Assembly: GCF_011602365.1 (NCBI RefSeq)
Contig: NZ_JAAONZ010000003.1
Location: 1-64,000 of the forward strand
Length of the DNA: 64,000 bases
Direction of reading: 5' to 3'
Source of the DNA: Pseudomaricurvus hydrocarbonicus
Lineage (GTDB): Bacteria > Pseudomonadota > Gammaproteobacteria > Pseudomonadales > Cellvibrionaceae
Positions within the stretch are counted from its first letter, which is position 1, and every line of letters starts with the position of its first letter. Positions 37,893 through 45,795 of the stretch are shown here, piece by piece. A program made the translations under genes and the position numbers. The notes beneath the pieces are model-generated. The model did no database searches. It had not been told where the DNA came from and worked only from the letters and a program-made list of their open reading frames with translations.

Positions 37893-38094
37893 AAAGGTCT
37901 TAGGGTGTTCTGTGTGACTAAAGCAGTGCGGTGACTGACAAGTCGTTAGTCAGCCGATGGATGAGTTCGGGTAGGCCTCGAGGCATTCACCTCAGTTGCC
38001 TAACCGCTCTGCCATCAAAAACCAAGTTGTTGATAATCGCGCCGCTCAAAAAATGTCTGCTCAAATTGACTGAAGAGGAGATTGCTCTTTGATG
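37862..38094 (-). ncRNA. Predicted small RNA or attenuated leader of the kinase gene
   Basis: About 230 bases on the minus strand framed by a near-perfect promoter (38130-38101) and an intrinsic terminator (37892-37862). No gene lies inside except frames of 7 and 22 codons. Hairpins seen include CTGAC/GTCAG (37935-37953). The minus-strand run TGGCAGAGCGGTTAGGCAAC (38014-37995) looks like the D-arm of tRNA-Ser, but no valid anticodon or T-arm follows, so it is not a working tRNA. Either it is a free small RNA or a terminated leader of the kinase gene that starts 212 bases further on. I do not recognise a known RNA family. Confidence 0.6.
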
Positions 38095-38100
38095 GGGGTG

Positions 38101-38130
38101 ATTATATGTCTAACCTGACATTTGTGTCAA
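38101..38130 (-). promoter_or_regulatory. Consensus sigma-70 promoter on the minus strand
   Basis: Read on the minus strand, TTGACA (38130-38125) and TATAAT (38106-38101) are both perfect and 18 bases apart. Transcription should start near 38094. It faces away from the HTH-receiver gene at 38252 and toward the predicted small RNA. Confidence 0.85.
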
Positions 38131-38251
38131 AAGTGATTAATGTATGTATTGTAACTATTAGTCAAGATTTGTCATTATTGGTGTATAAAAGTCATGCAAG
38201 ACAGGTTGAAAGTTCGTATGCTTAAGGGCCGAAATTGAAAATGGACGGTTT

Positions 38252-38815
38252 ATGACAGAAGTTCAGGTATTAACGACGGGCGAAGCTGCGAAGTACGTAG
38301 GAGTGAACTTCCGTACGGTGATTCGCTGGATCGAGCGCGGCAAGCTGAAGGCCTATAAGCTGCCTGGCCGCGGTGATCATCGCATTCAGGTCAGCGATTT
38401 TGTGGCGTTTCTGCAGGAGCATCAAATGCCGGTACCTCCAGACCTGGCCGTACAGAAGCGCTCGGTGCTGGTGATAGAAGATCAGCCGGAGATGGCTGGC
38501 GCGATACGACGGGTGCTGATGCGGCAGGGCTTTGACGTCGAAGTGGCCAGCGATGGTTTTTCGGCGGGCACCCTGTTGACGCACATGAAGCCGGGGCTGG
38601 TGACGCTGGACTTGAAAATGCCGGGCATGGACGGCTACGAGGTTCTGCGGTTTATTCGCAGCCAGGAAGAACATGCGGCCACCAAGGTGCTGGTAATCTC
38701 CGCCGAAACTCAGGCGGGGTTGGAGAAAGCCATGACTCTGGGGGCCTCGGACGTGCTTGCCAAGCCTTTTGAAAACCAGGAGTTACTGGTCAAGGTCGAG
38801 GCGCTGATCGGCTAG
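38252..38815 (+). CDS. Response regulator with N-terminal excisionase-type HTH
   Basis: A 187-residue protein with the DNA-binding part first. Residues 8-56 form a MerR/excisionase-like helix-turn-helix (LTTGEAAKYVGVNFRTVIRW, then GRGDHRIQVSDFVAFL). A receiver domain (about 70-187) follows with E76-D77, phosphoacceptor D120 in TLDLKMPGMDG, and the Thr/Lys switch (SAETQAG, AKPFENQEL). This order is the reverse of most response regulators. It is divergent from the receiver-kinase gene across 600 bases, and the two may form a signalling pair, perhaps with other partners. It probably binds DNA; targets are unknown. Confidence 0.85.
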   Translation: MTEVQVLTTGEAAKYVGVNFRTVIRWIERGKLKAYKLPGRGDHRIQVSDFVAFLQEHQMPVPPDLAVQKRSVLVIEDQPEMAGAIRRVLMRQGFDVEVASDGFSAGTLLTHMKPGLVTLDLKMPGMDGYEVLRFIRSQEEHAATKVLVISAETQAGLEKAMTLGASDVLAKPFENQELLVKVEALIG

Positions 38816-38852
38816 CTCGCGGCCTTTTGCCAACGTCGGTCGTGACCCCTTT

Positions 38853-38948
38853 CAAGAGTGCATTTTTGCAAGCGCGTATTTCTGCAAGAGTGCGTTTCTG
38901 CAAGAGTGCGTTTCTGCAAGAGTGCGTTTCTGCAAGAGTGCGTTTCAG
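38853..38948 (+). repeat. 16-bp tandem repeat, six units
   Basis: Six head-to-tail copies of CAAGAGTGCGTTTCTG. Units 3 to 5 (38885-38932) are identical, unit 6 differs by one base, and units 1 and 2 (38853-38884) are degenerate. The unit length is not a multiple of three and no gene covers it, so it is a non-coding minisatellite, 37 bases after the HTH-receiver stop. There are no spacers, so it is not a CRISPR array. Confidence 0.95.
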
Positions 38949-39179
38949 CGTGAGGGTCTTCTTGAAAGAGAATGTTCCTGAAGACGTGTATTGCAGGGTG
39001 TGTGGGCGCCAGTTGCCGGCCCCCATCATCCGCCCTAATGATGCATGGCTTCACGCCTGCGCGGGGTGCAGGGCGCCTGCGTCAGAGGCGGTGTCACGGC
39101 AGTTCAGCGCCCTGTGTTGTGAACACGTCGGTGTTATCCTGCCTGAGTGCCCCCCCTCCTGTTGACGCCTGCCCCGGAC
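38949..39179 (+). other. Gene-free stretch between the tandem repeat and spoVR
   Basis: About 230 bases in which I see no gene, promoter or terminator with confidence. An open frame that crosses the repeat in the plus direction is cysteine-rich and unlike a real protein. Confidence 0.4.
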
Positions 39180-40778
39180 TCAGTTGATGACCGGGAGAGA
39201 CATTTCCAGGTCGTCCATGTTGGATTCCGGTTTGGGGGGGCAGTGGAACGTGGCCGTTATTTCATCATTTTGCAAGGACTGCAAGTGGACATCGAAGCCC
39301 CATAGGCGGTGGACGTGTTTTAACACCTCCTCCGTCGACTTCCCCAGCGGCTTGCGGTTGTGCTGGATGTGCTGCAGGGTGAGGGACCGGTCTCCGCGAA
39401 TATCCACTTTATATACCTGAATGTTGGGCTCGCGGTTGCCCAGGTTGTATTGGCCGGCCAGGGATTCCCGTACCCGCTGATAACCACTTTCGTCGTGAAT
39501 GGCCTCGACATTGATTTCCCGCTGCCGGTCATCGTCGACAATGCAGAACAGCTTCAGGTCGCGCATGACCTTCGGGGACAGGTATTGCAGAATAAAGCTC
39601 TCGTCCTTGAAATTACGCATGGCAAAGTGCAGGGTTTCCAGCCAGTCGCTGCCGGCAATGTCCGGAAACCAGTGCCGGTCTTCCTCGGTGGGGTGTTCGC
39701 AGATGCGACGAATGTCGGTCATCATGCTGAACCCCAGCGCGTAGGGGTTGATGCCACTAAAGTAAGGGCTGTCAAACGGGGGTTGATAGACCACACTGGT
39801 GTGGGATTGTAAAAACTCGAAGATGAAGCCTTCCGTGACAAAGCCCCGGTCGTACATGGTGTTCAGCAGGGTATAGTGCCAAAAGGTGGCCCAGCCTTCG
39901 TTCATGACCTGAGTTTGTCGCTGGGGGTAAAAGTACTGGGCAATTTTGCGCACGATGCGCACAATCTCGCGCTGCCAGGGCTCCAGCAGTGGCGCATTTT
40001 TCTCTATAAAGTAGAGCAGGTTTTCTTGTGGCTCTTCGGGAAAGCGCAAGTTTTCTTTCAACTTGGTGCTGCCCTGTTGTCCGGGAATGGTGCGCCAGAG
40101 GTCGTTGACCTGTCTTTGCAGGTGCTGTTCGCGCTCTTCCTGACGGAGTCGTTCTTCCTCTGCCGAAATGGGATAGGGGCGCTTGTAGCGGTCAACGCCG
40201 TAATTCATGAGGGCGTGGCAGGAATCCAGCAGGGCCTCGACTTCTTCAATGCCGTGGCGGGATTCGCATTTGGCGATGTAATTCTTCGCGAACACCAGGT
40301 AATCGATGATGGAATCTGCGTCAGTCCAGGTGCGGAACAGATAGTTGCCTTTGAAGAAGGAGTTGTGGCCGTAGCAGGCGTGCGCAATCACCAGCGCCTG
40401 CATGGTCATGGTGTTTTCTTCCATCAGGTAGGCGATACAGGGATTGGAGTTGATGACGATCTCGTACGCCAACCCCATTTGCCCGCGGTTGTAGGAGTGC
40501 TCAATGTTGAGAAACTGCTTGCCATAGGACCAGTGGTGGTAGCCCAGCGGCATGCCGACCGAGGCGTAGGCGTCCATCATCTGTTCGGAACTGATGACTT
40601 CAATTTGATTGGGGTAGGTGTCGAGCTTGTACTCCGCAGCGATGCCGGCAATGGCCCGGTCGTATTCTTCAATCAGGTCGAAGGACCACTCCGAGGTCTC
40701 TGAGATTGGGTTGCGTCTCAGATGGTTTTCGGGGTTTTGATCCAGGCTGTCGTTGCTGCCATTTTCCTGTTCACTCAT
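39180..40778 (-). CDS. SpoVR family protein
   Basis: A 532-residue protein homologous to E. coli YcgB and the Bacillus spore-cortex protein SpoVR. Typical segments are EVISSEQMMDAYASVGMPLGYHHWSYGKQFL, EIVINSNPCIAYLMEENT, ALVIAHACYGHNSFFKGNYLF, MNEGWATFWHYT and NPYALGFSMMTDIRRI. The function outside sporulation is poorly defined. It is the third gene of the PrkA-YeaH-SpoVR operon, with only six bases to the YeaH-like gene upstream, an arrangement common in proteobacteria and tied to stationary phase and stress. Confidence 0.93.
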   Translation of the reverse strand: MSEQENGSNDSLDQNPENHLRRNPISETSEWSFDLIEEYDRAIAGIAAEYKLDTYPNQIEVISSEQMMDAYASVGMPLGYHHWSYGKQFLNIEHSYNRGQMGLAYEIVINSNPCIAYLMEENTMTMQALVIAHACYGHNSFFKGNYLFRTWTDADSIIDYLVFAKNYIAKCESRHGIEEVEALLDSCHALMNYGVDRYKRPYPISAEEERLRQEEREQHLQRQVNDLWRTIPGQQGSTKLKENLRFPEEPQENLLYFIEKNAPLLEPWQREIVRIVRKIAQYFYPQRQTQVMNEGWATFWHYTLLNTMYDRGFVTEGFIFEFLQSHTSVVYQPPFDSPYFSGINPYALGFSMMTDIRRICEHPTEEDRHWFPDIAGSDWLETLHFAMRNFKDESFILQYLSPKVMRDLKLFCIVDDDRQREINVEAIHDESGYQRVRESLAGQYNLGNREPNIQVYKVDIRGDRSLTLQHIQHNRKPLGKSTEEVLKHVHRLWGFDVHLQSLQNDEITATFHCPPKPESNMDDLEMSLPVIN

Positions 40779-40784
40779 AGGCCT

Positions 40785-42074
40785 TTACCCGCTGACTTGT
40801 GCAGCTCTTTTCTGAAAGAGTTCTCTGAATACCGGGTAGATATCCCGGACATCAATGATCTGTTGCATGGCGAAGACATCACCAAAGTTGGCCTGAACTT
40901 CCTGGTACTCTCGCCAAAGGGCCTGGTGATCTCTGGGGGTGATTTCGATGTAAGAGTAGTATTGCAGCTTGGGCAGCAGGTCCTTCATCAACAGCTGGGA
41001 GCAGGTGCTGGAATCGTCATTCCAGTTGTCGCCGTCGGAGGCCTGTGCGCCGTAGATGTTCCATTCCGAAATGGGGTAACGCTTGTCGAGAATTTCCTTC
41101 ATCAGCTTGAGGGCGCTGGAGACGATGGTGCCGCCGGTTTCCCGAGAATAGAAGAACTCCTGCTCATCCACTTCTTTGGCGCTGGTGTGATGGCGGATAA
41201 ACACGACTTCGGTGTGTTCGTAATTGCGTTGCAGAAACAGGTAAAGGAGAATAAAAAAGCGCTTGGCAATATCCTTGGTGGCCTGATTCATCGAACCGGA
41301 GACATCCATTAAACAAAACATCACCGCTTTGGAGCGCGGCACCGGGTCTTTGACGTGCAGGTTGTATTTAAGGTCGAAGTCATCCAGCCAGGGGACCCGA
41401 TTGATGCGGTGGCGCAGGGCTTCTATTTCCGCCTCTAACGCGTCAATGCGCAGTTGATTGCGCAAGGCGGCATCGAGACCTTCTTCGTGCTTCAGTTCTT
41501 CTTCAAGTTGCCGCAGCTTTTTGCGTTTACCGCTGGTTAACGCGATGCGACGAGCGTTGGCGGAGCGCAGACTGCGTACAATGTTGATGCGTCCTGGATT
41601 GCCTTCGTTGGCGATGCCGGCGCGGCGCATTTTGAACTCTTCGCTACCCGCCAGCTGGCGTTTGATCAGATTGGGCAGCTCCAGATCTTCGAACATGAAG
41701 TCGAGGAACTCTTCCTGGGTAATCTGGAACACAAACTCATCGATGCCCTCGCCCTGGTCGCTGGCGCCGGAACCTGAACCGCCACCCCCTTCACCACCCG
41801 GGGGACGCGGTATTTTATCCCCGGCAATAAAGTCTTTGTTGCCGGGCAAGACGTTGGTGTTCTTACCGCCTTGACCGTGGTGAAAAATCGGTTCCGTGAT
41901 GTCTTTGCCCGGGATGCTGATTTGCTCCCCTTTGTCGATGTCGGTGATGGACCGTTGACCCACCGCATCGGAGACGGCTTTTTGAATGTGCTTACGATAG
42001 CGCTTCAAGAAGCGCTGTCGGTTGACAGTGCTTTTGTTCTTACTGTTGAGGCGTCGATCGATAATATAGCTCAT
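40785..42074 (-). CDS. YeaH/YhbH family protein with VWA domain
   Basis: A 429-residue protein. The basic N-terminus ([20 protein letters not shown]) and the central linker rich in Gly (about 90-108) precede a coiled region (about 180-225). The C-terminal von Willebrand factor A domain carries the metal motif DVSGS at residues 257-261. In E. coli YeaH works with the kinase YeaG (PrkA). The gene is between prkA and spoVR on the minus strand, 68 bases after prkA and 6 before spoVR, so the three are one operon. Confidence 0.93.
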   Translation of the reverse strand: MSYIIDRRLNSKNKSTVNRQRFLKRYRKHIQKAVSDAVGQRSITDIDKGEQISIPGKDITEPIFHHGQGGKNTNVLPGNKDFIAGDKIPRPPGGEGGGGSGSGASDQGEGIDEFVFQITQEEFLDFMFEDLELPNLIKRQLAGSEEFKMRRAGIANEGNPGRINIVRSLRSANARRIALTSGKRKKLRQLEEELKHEEGLDAALRNQLRIDALEAEIEALRHRINRVPWLDDFDLKYNLHVKDPVPRSKAVMFCLMDVSGSMNQATKDIAKRFFILLYLFLQRNYEHTEVVFIRHHTSAKEVDEQEFFYSRETGGTIVSSALKLMKEILDKRYPISEWNIYGAQASDGDNWNDDSSTCSQLLMKDLLPKLQYYSYIEITPRDHQALWREYQEVQANFGDVFAMQQIIDVRDIYPVFRELFQKRAAQVSG

Positions 42075-42142
42075 GCCGGCTCCGCCGTTTGATGAAAATG
42101 TCGTGTTCGATAATCGCGTTCACGATCCGTGCCGTTTACTGG

Positions 42143-44065
42143 CTACTGGGATTTGCGCACACGCAAGTACCACTCTGACAGCAGCCGTACCTGTTTTTCG
42201 GTATAGCCACGGTCAACCATGCGAGCGACAAAGTCCTGATGTTTTTTCTTGTCGGACGCAGAGGCTTTGGCGTTGAACGAAATCACTGGCAACAGGTCTT
42301 CGGTGTTGGAGAACATCTTCTTCTCGATCACCGTGCGCAATTTCTCGTAGCTGTTCCACACCGGGTTCATGCCGTTGTTGTTGGCGCGGGCCCGCAGCAC
42401 AAAGTTGACGATCTCGTTGCGGAAATCTTTCGGATTGCTGATGCCGGCGGGTTTTTCGATTTTTTCCAGCTCCTCGTTCAGGGCCACGCGGTTGAGAATT
42501 TCACCGGTTTCCGGATCGCGGAATTCCTGATCCTGAATCCAGAAGTCCGCGTAGGTGACATAGCGGTCAAAGATGTTCTGACCGTACTCGGTGTAGGATT
42601 CCAGGTAGGCGGTTTGTATCTCTTTGCCGATAAACTCAACATAGCGCGGTGCCAGGTGTTCTTTGATGAACGCGAGGTATTTTTCCTGCAGTTCCGGTTG
42701 GTACTGTTCCTGTTCTATCTGCTGCTCCAGTACGTACAGCAGGTGTACCGGGTTGGCGGCAATTTCGGTAGGGTCGAAGTTAAAGACTTTCGACAGGATC
42801 TTGAACGCGAAACGGGTGGAGAGTCCGGCCATGCCTTCATCCACGCCGGCAGCGTCCTTGTACTCCTGCAGTGACTTCGCTTTCGGGTCGGTATCCTTCA
42901 GGTTCTCGCCATCATAAATACGCATCTTGGAGTAAAGATTGGAGTTTTCCGGCTCTTTGATACGCGACAGGATGGAAAACTGGGCCAGCATTTTTAAGGT
43001 GTCGGGGGCGCAGGGCGCCGAAGCCAGAGAGCTGTTTTCCAGCAGTTTGTCATAGATGCGGATTTCTTCGGACACGCGCAGGCAATAGGGGACCTTGACG
43101 ATGTAAACCCGGTCGATAAAGGCCTCGTTGTTTTTGTTGTTTTTGAAGGTTTTCCATTCGGATTCGTTGGAGTGGGCAAGAATGATCCCCTCAAAGGGTA
43201 TGGCGCCCAACCCCTCGGTGCTGTTGTAGTTGCCTTCCTGGGTGGCGGTCAGTAAGGGGTGCAGCACCTTGATCGGTGCCTTGAACATTTCGACGAATTC
43301 CATCAGCCCCTGGTTGGCGCGGCACAGACCTCCGGAAAAGCTGTAAGCGTCCGGGTCGTTCTGGGGAAAGTCTTCCAGTTTGCGGATGTCCACCTTGCCC
43401 ACCAGTGACGAAATGTCCTGGTTGTTTTCGTCGCCGGGCTCAGTTTTGGTGATCGCGATCTGATCCAGGATCGAGGGGTAAAGCTTCACCACTTTAAACT
43501 GACTGATATCGCCGTTGTAGTCATGCAGGCGTTTGACCGCCCAGGGCGACATGATGGATTTCATGTAGCGGCGGGGGATGCCGTAATCTTCTTCGAGAAT
43601 ATGGCCGTCCTCATCCTCATCGAACAGCGCCAGTGGCGATTCAAACACAGGGGAGCCCTTGATGCAGTATATGGGCTCTTTTTCCATCAGGGATTTCAGC
43701 TTTTCCGCCAGTGAGGATTTACCGCCACCGACCGGCCCCAGCAGGTACAGAATCTGTTTCTTTTCTTCCAGCCCCTGGGCGGCATGCTTGAAGAAGGAGA
43801 CAATTTGTTCAATGCACTCTTCCATGCCGTAGAAGTCGCTGAAAGCTTTATAACGTTTGATGACCTTATTGGAAAAGATACGGCTTAACCTGGGGTCGCT
43901 GGAAGTATCAACGACCTCAGGTTTACCGATGGCCATCAACATGCGCTCCGCAGCCGACGCGTAAACGCCAGGATCCTTTTTACAGAGATCCAGATATTCC
44001 TGAATGCTGAGTTCTTCTTCCTGAGTCGCTTCGTAGCGTTCACGGTAGTGGTTAAAAATGCTCAT
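42143..44065 (-). CDS. PrkA (YeaG) family serine protein kinase
   Basis: A 640-residue protein of the PrkA family, which combines an AAA+ domain and a C-terminal kinase-like domain. The Walker A motif GPVGGGKS is at residues 110-117, and the N-terminal segment YEATQEEELSIQEYLDLCKKD is typical. E. coli YeaG is induced in stationary phase and by nitrogen or acid stress; B. subtilis PrkA acts in sporulation. It is the first gene of the operon with the YeaH-like and SpoVR genes. A 500-base region before it must hold the promoter. Confidence 0.94.
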   Translation of the reverse strand: MSIFNHYRERYEATQEEELSIQEYLDLCKKDPGVYASAAERMLMAIGKPEVVDTSSDPRLSRIFSNKVIKRYKAFSDFYGMEECIEQIVSFFKHAAQGLEEKKQILYLLGPVGGGKSSLAEKLKSLMEKEPIYCIKGSPVFESPLALFDEDEDGHILEEDYGIPRRYMKSIMSPWAVKRLHDYNGDISQFKVVKLYPSILDQIAITKTEPGDENNQDISSLVGKVDIRKLEDFPQNDPDAYSFSGGLCRANQGLMEFVEMFKAPIKVLHPLLTATQEGNYNSTEGLGAIPFEGIILAHSNESEWKTFKNNKNNEAFIDRVYIVKVPYCLRVSEEIRIYDKLLENSSLASAPCAPDTLKMLAQFSILSRIKEPENSNLYSKMRIYDGENLKDTDPKAKSLQEYKDAAGVDEGMAGLSTRFAFKILSKVFNFDPTEIAANPVHLLYVLEQQIEQEQYQPELQEKYLAFIKEHLAPRYVEFIGKEIQTAYLESYTEYGQNIFDRYVTYADFWIQDQEFRDPETGEILNRVALNEELEKIEKPAGISNPKDFRNEIVNFVLRARANNNGMNPVWNSYEKLRTVIEKKMFSNTEDLLPVISFNAKASASDKKKHQDFVARMVDRGYTEKQVRLLSEWYLRVRKSQ

Positions 44066-44562
44066 GGCTCATCTCCATATTAACGGGTGGCCTGTCGGGT
44101 GATTTTCAGCTAACCGGGCAGACTCCCGCAAGTTAAATCTTAACATGCGATCCTTAATCTTAGGCTTTGGACCCTTAAGTTTCAGGCTGTGAGAGTTAGA
44201 CCGTGGGAGCGTAAGAATAATCCCCCGATATAGGCCAAGCGTATATAACGTTATACCTCTTCGTGCAAAAACTGTTATTCCCTACTTGTAGCATAGTCGG
44301 AAAAAATCAAAGTATTGGGCGGATATGATCTTTTTTTAATTTATTTTTTTAGATTTTTATCCTTTGAGTTTATTCCTGTTTTTGTCCCATGGGCTGTGTG
44401 ATAATTGTTGGATTATCAATTTGATAGGTTGCTTGATGCGATTTTCTGGGTGGCCTGATGCGCGGCTGAACGCCGCGGAGAAAAGCGCCATTGGGCCGGC
44501 GGGTGAAGCGCGGTTGAGCGTCATCAAACAACGGGAATGCAGATGTCAGATGGGGGCAGGGA
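44066..44562 (-). promoter_or_regulatory. Regulatory region upstream of prkA and galE
   Basis: Almost 500 bases between divergent prkA (minus) and galE (plus), without a gene. A 12-base perfect palindrome TATAACGTTATA (44244-44255) lies about 185 bases before the prkA start and may be an operator. An AT-rich block follows near 44320-44360. No sigma-54 consensus (GG-N10-GC) could be found on either strand with confidence. A sigma-S-type promoter was not clear either. Confidence 0.5.
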
Positions 44563-45627
44563 GTGAGTGAAGATCATTTAGCCAATGAGGGCGCAAATGG
44601 GTCAAACCGCCATAAGGTGCTGGTGACCGGCGGCGCTGGTTATATCGGCAGTCATACGTGTCTGGAACTGGTGGCAGCCGGCTATGAGCCGGTGATTGTG
44701 GATAACTTTTGCAACAGCAAGCCGGCTGCAATTAGCCGACTGACTCAGATTTTGGGGCGGGAACTGCTGGTGATTGACGCGGATGTGAACGATCGCCAGG
44801 CCATGCGGGCAATTTTTCAAGCGCACCAATTTCAGGCAGTGTTGCACTTTGCTGGACTCAAAGCCGTCGGCGAATCCTGTGCAATCCCCTTAACCTATTA
44901 TCACAACAACGTCGCGGGCACCGTGGCCCTGTGTGAAGTGATGCAGGAAGCCGGTGTCTTTGATCTGATTTTCAGCTCTTCGGCCACCGTCTATGGTGAT
45001 CCGGCCAGCGTACCCATTGACGAAAGCTTCCCCACCTCGGCCACCAATCCCTACGGACGCAGCAAGCTGATGGTGGAGGAGATCATGCGGGATGTGTGTA
45101 ACGCCACCGACAGCCCCTGGCGGGTCAGTCTGTTGCGCTACTTTAATCCGGTAGGTGCTCACGAAAGCGGTTTGATTGGCGAGGATCCTCAGGGGATCCC
45201 CAACAATCTGTTGCCCTACGTGGCTCAGGTCGCGGTGGGCAAGTTGACTCAGTTGAGTGTGTTCGGCGATGACTACGCCACTGTGGACGGGACCGGGGTG
45301 CGAGATTATATTCACGTTGTCGATCTGGCCAGGGGGCATGTTAAAGCCCTGACTTACCTGCGCCAGGCCAAAGCCGGTTGTTATACCCACAATTTGGGCA
45401 CGGGTCAGGGGTACAGTGTGCTGGAAATCGTCAAGGCGTTTGAGAAGGCCTCTGACAAATTGGTTCCCTATGTCGTTCAGCCGCGGCGGGCGGGCGATAT
45501 TGCGGAATGTTTTGCCGACCCGCAAAAAGCCCGTGACGAATTGGGCTGGAGCGCCGAGTTCGGCGTCGAGCGCATGATGGTGGATACCTGGCGCTGGCAG
45601 TCCGCCAACCCCAACGGTTTTGAGTAA
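44563..45627 (+). CDS. galE: UDP-glucose 4-epimerase
   Basis: Interconverts UDP-glucose and UDP-galactose for galactose use and for LPS or exopolysaccharide. The 354-residue protein has the NAD motif TGGAGYIG (22-29), the SSSATVYG segment, catalytic Tyr and Lys in YGRSK, and RYFNPVGAHESGLIGEDP, all near-identical to family patterns. The GTG start at 44563 follows a G-rich ribosome site, and about 16 residues precede the Rossmann strand, a bit longer than E. coli (338). No other gal gene is nearby. Confidence 0.94.
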   Translation: MSEDHLANEGANGSNRHKVLVTGGAGYIGSHTCLELVAAGYEPVIVDNFCNSKPAAISRLTQILGRELLVIDADVNDRQAMRAIFQAHQFQAVLHFAGLKAVGESCAIPLTYYHNNVAGTVALCEVMQEAGVFDLIFSSSATVYGDPASVPIDESFPTSATNPYGRSKLMVEEIMRDVCNATDSPWRVSLLRYFNPVGAHESGLIGEDPQGIPNNLLPYVAQVAVGKLTQLSVFGDDYATVDGTGVRDYIHVVDLARGHVKALTYLRQAKAGCYTHNLGTGQGYSVLEIVKAFEKASDKLVPYVVQPRRAGDIAECFADPQKARDELGWSAEFGVERMMVDTWRWQSANPNGFE

Positions 45628-45652
45628 ACCCAGGCATCATCCATAGACACAA

Positions 45653-45707
45653 GTGAGTGGCGACTCACCCCAAGTAAAATCTACTTGCACAGTGGCTGTG
45701 AGTCGCC
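45653..45707 (+). repeat. Nested and alternative inverted repeats between convergent genes
   Basis: GGCGACTCAC (45659-45668) and GTGAGTCGCC (45698-45707) form a 10-bp stem that encloses a second stem, CAAGTA (45671-45676) with TACTTG (45682-45687). A competing small hairpin GTGAGT-GGCG-ACTCAC (45653-45668) shares one arm. No T run follows. It lies between the stops of galE and the acyl-CoA synthetase gene and could slow transcription from both sides. Confidence 0.75.
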
Positions 45708-45795
45708 CTCACACTGTTCTCGCCACTCGCCCAAGGTGAATTGCGCAGCCAGAGAGGGCAGCCTGGGCTGACTGCTCTCCACTCCAGCCCAAAGT

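Noticed and set aside
37926-37994. 22-codon minus-strand frame inside the predicted small RNA (MPRGLPELIHRLTNDLSVTA at its start)
   Set aside because: A GAGGTGA lies before its ATG, but the spacing is too short for a good ribosome site and I see no family. Kept only as part of the RNA description.
37990-38025. tRNA-Ser-like segment on the minus strand
   Set aside because: Only the D-arm-like run matches. There is no 7-base anticodon loop in the right place, no T-arm GTTCGA on the same strand and no CCA end, so it is not a functional tRNA gene.
38853-38948. CRISPR array
   Set aside because: The 16-base units are head to tail with no spacers, and no cas gene is in the window.
38827-39165. Cysteine-rich frame of 112 codons across the tandem repeat
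   Set aside because: Its sequence is produced by the 16-base repeat and changes frame with it, and it has no ribosome site.
44066-44562. Sigma-54 promoter before prkA
   Set aside because: GG and GC pairs at the right spacing were looked for on both strands, and none with the flanking bases of the consensus was found.
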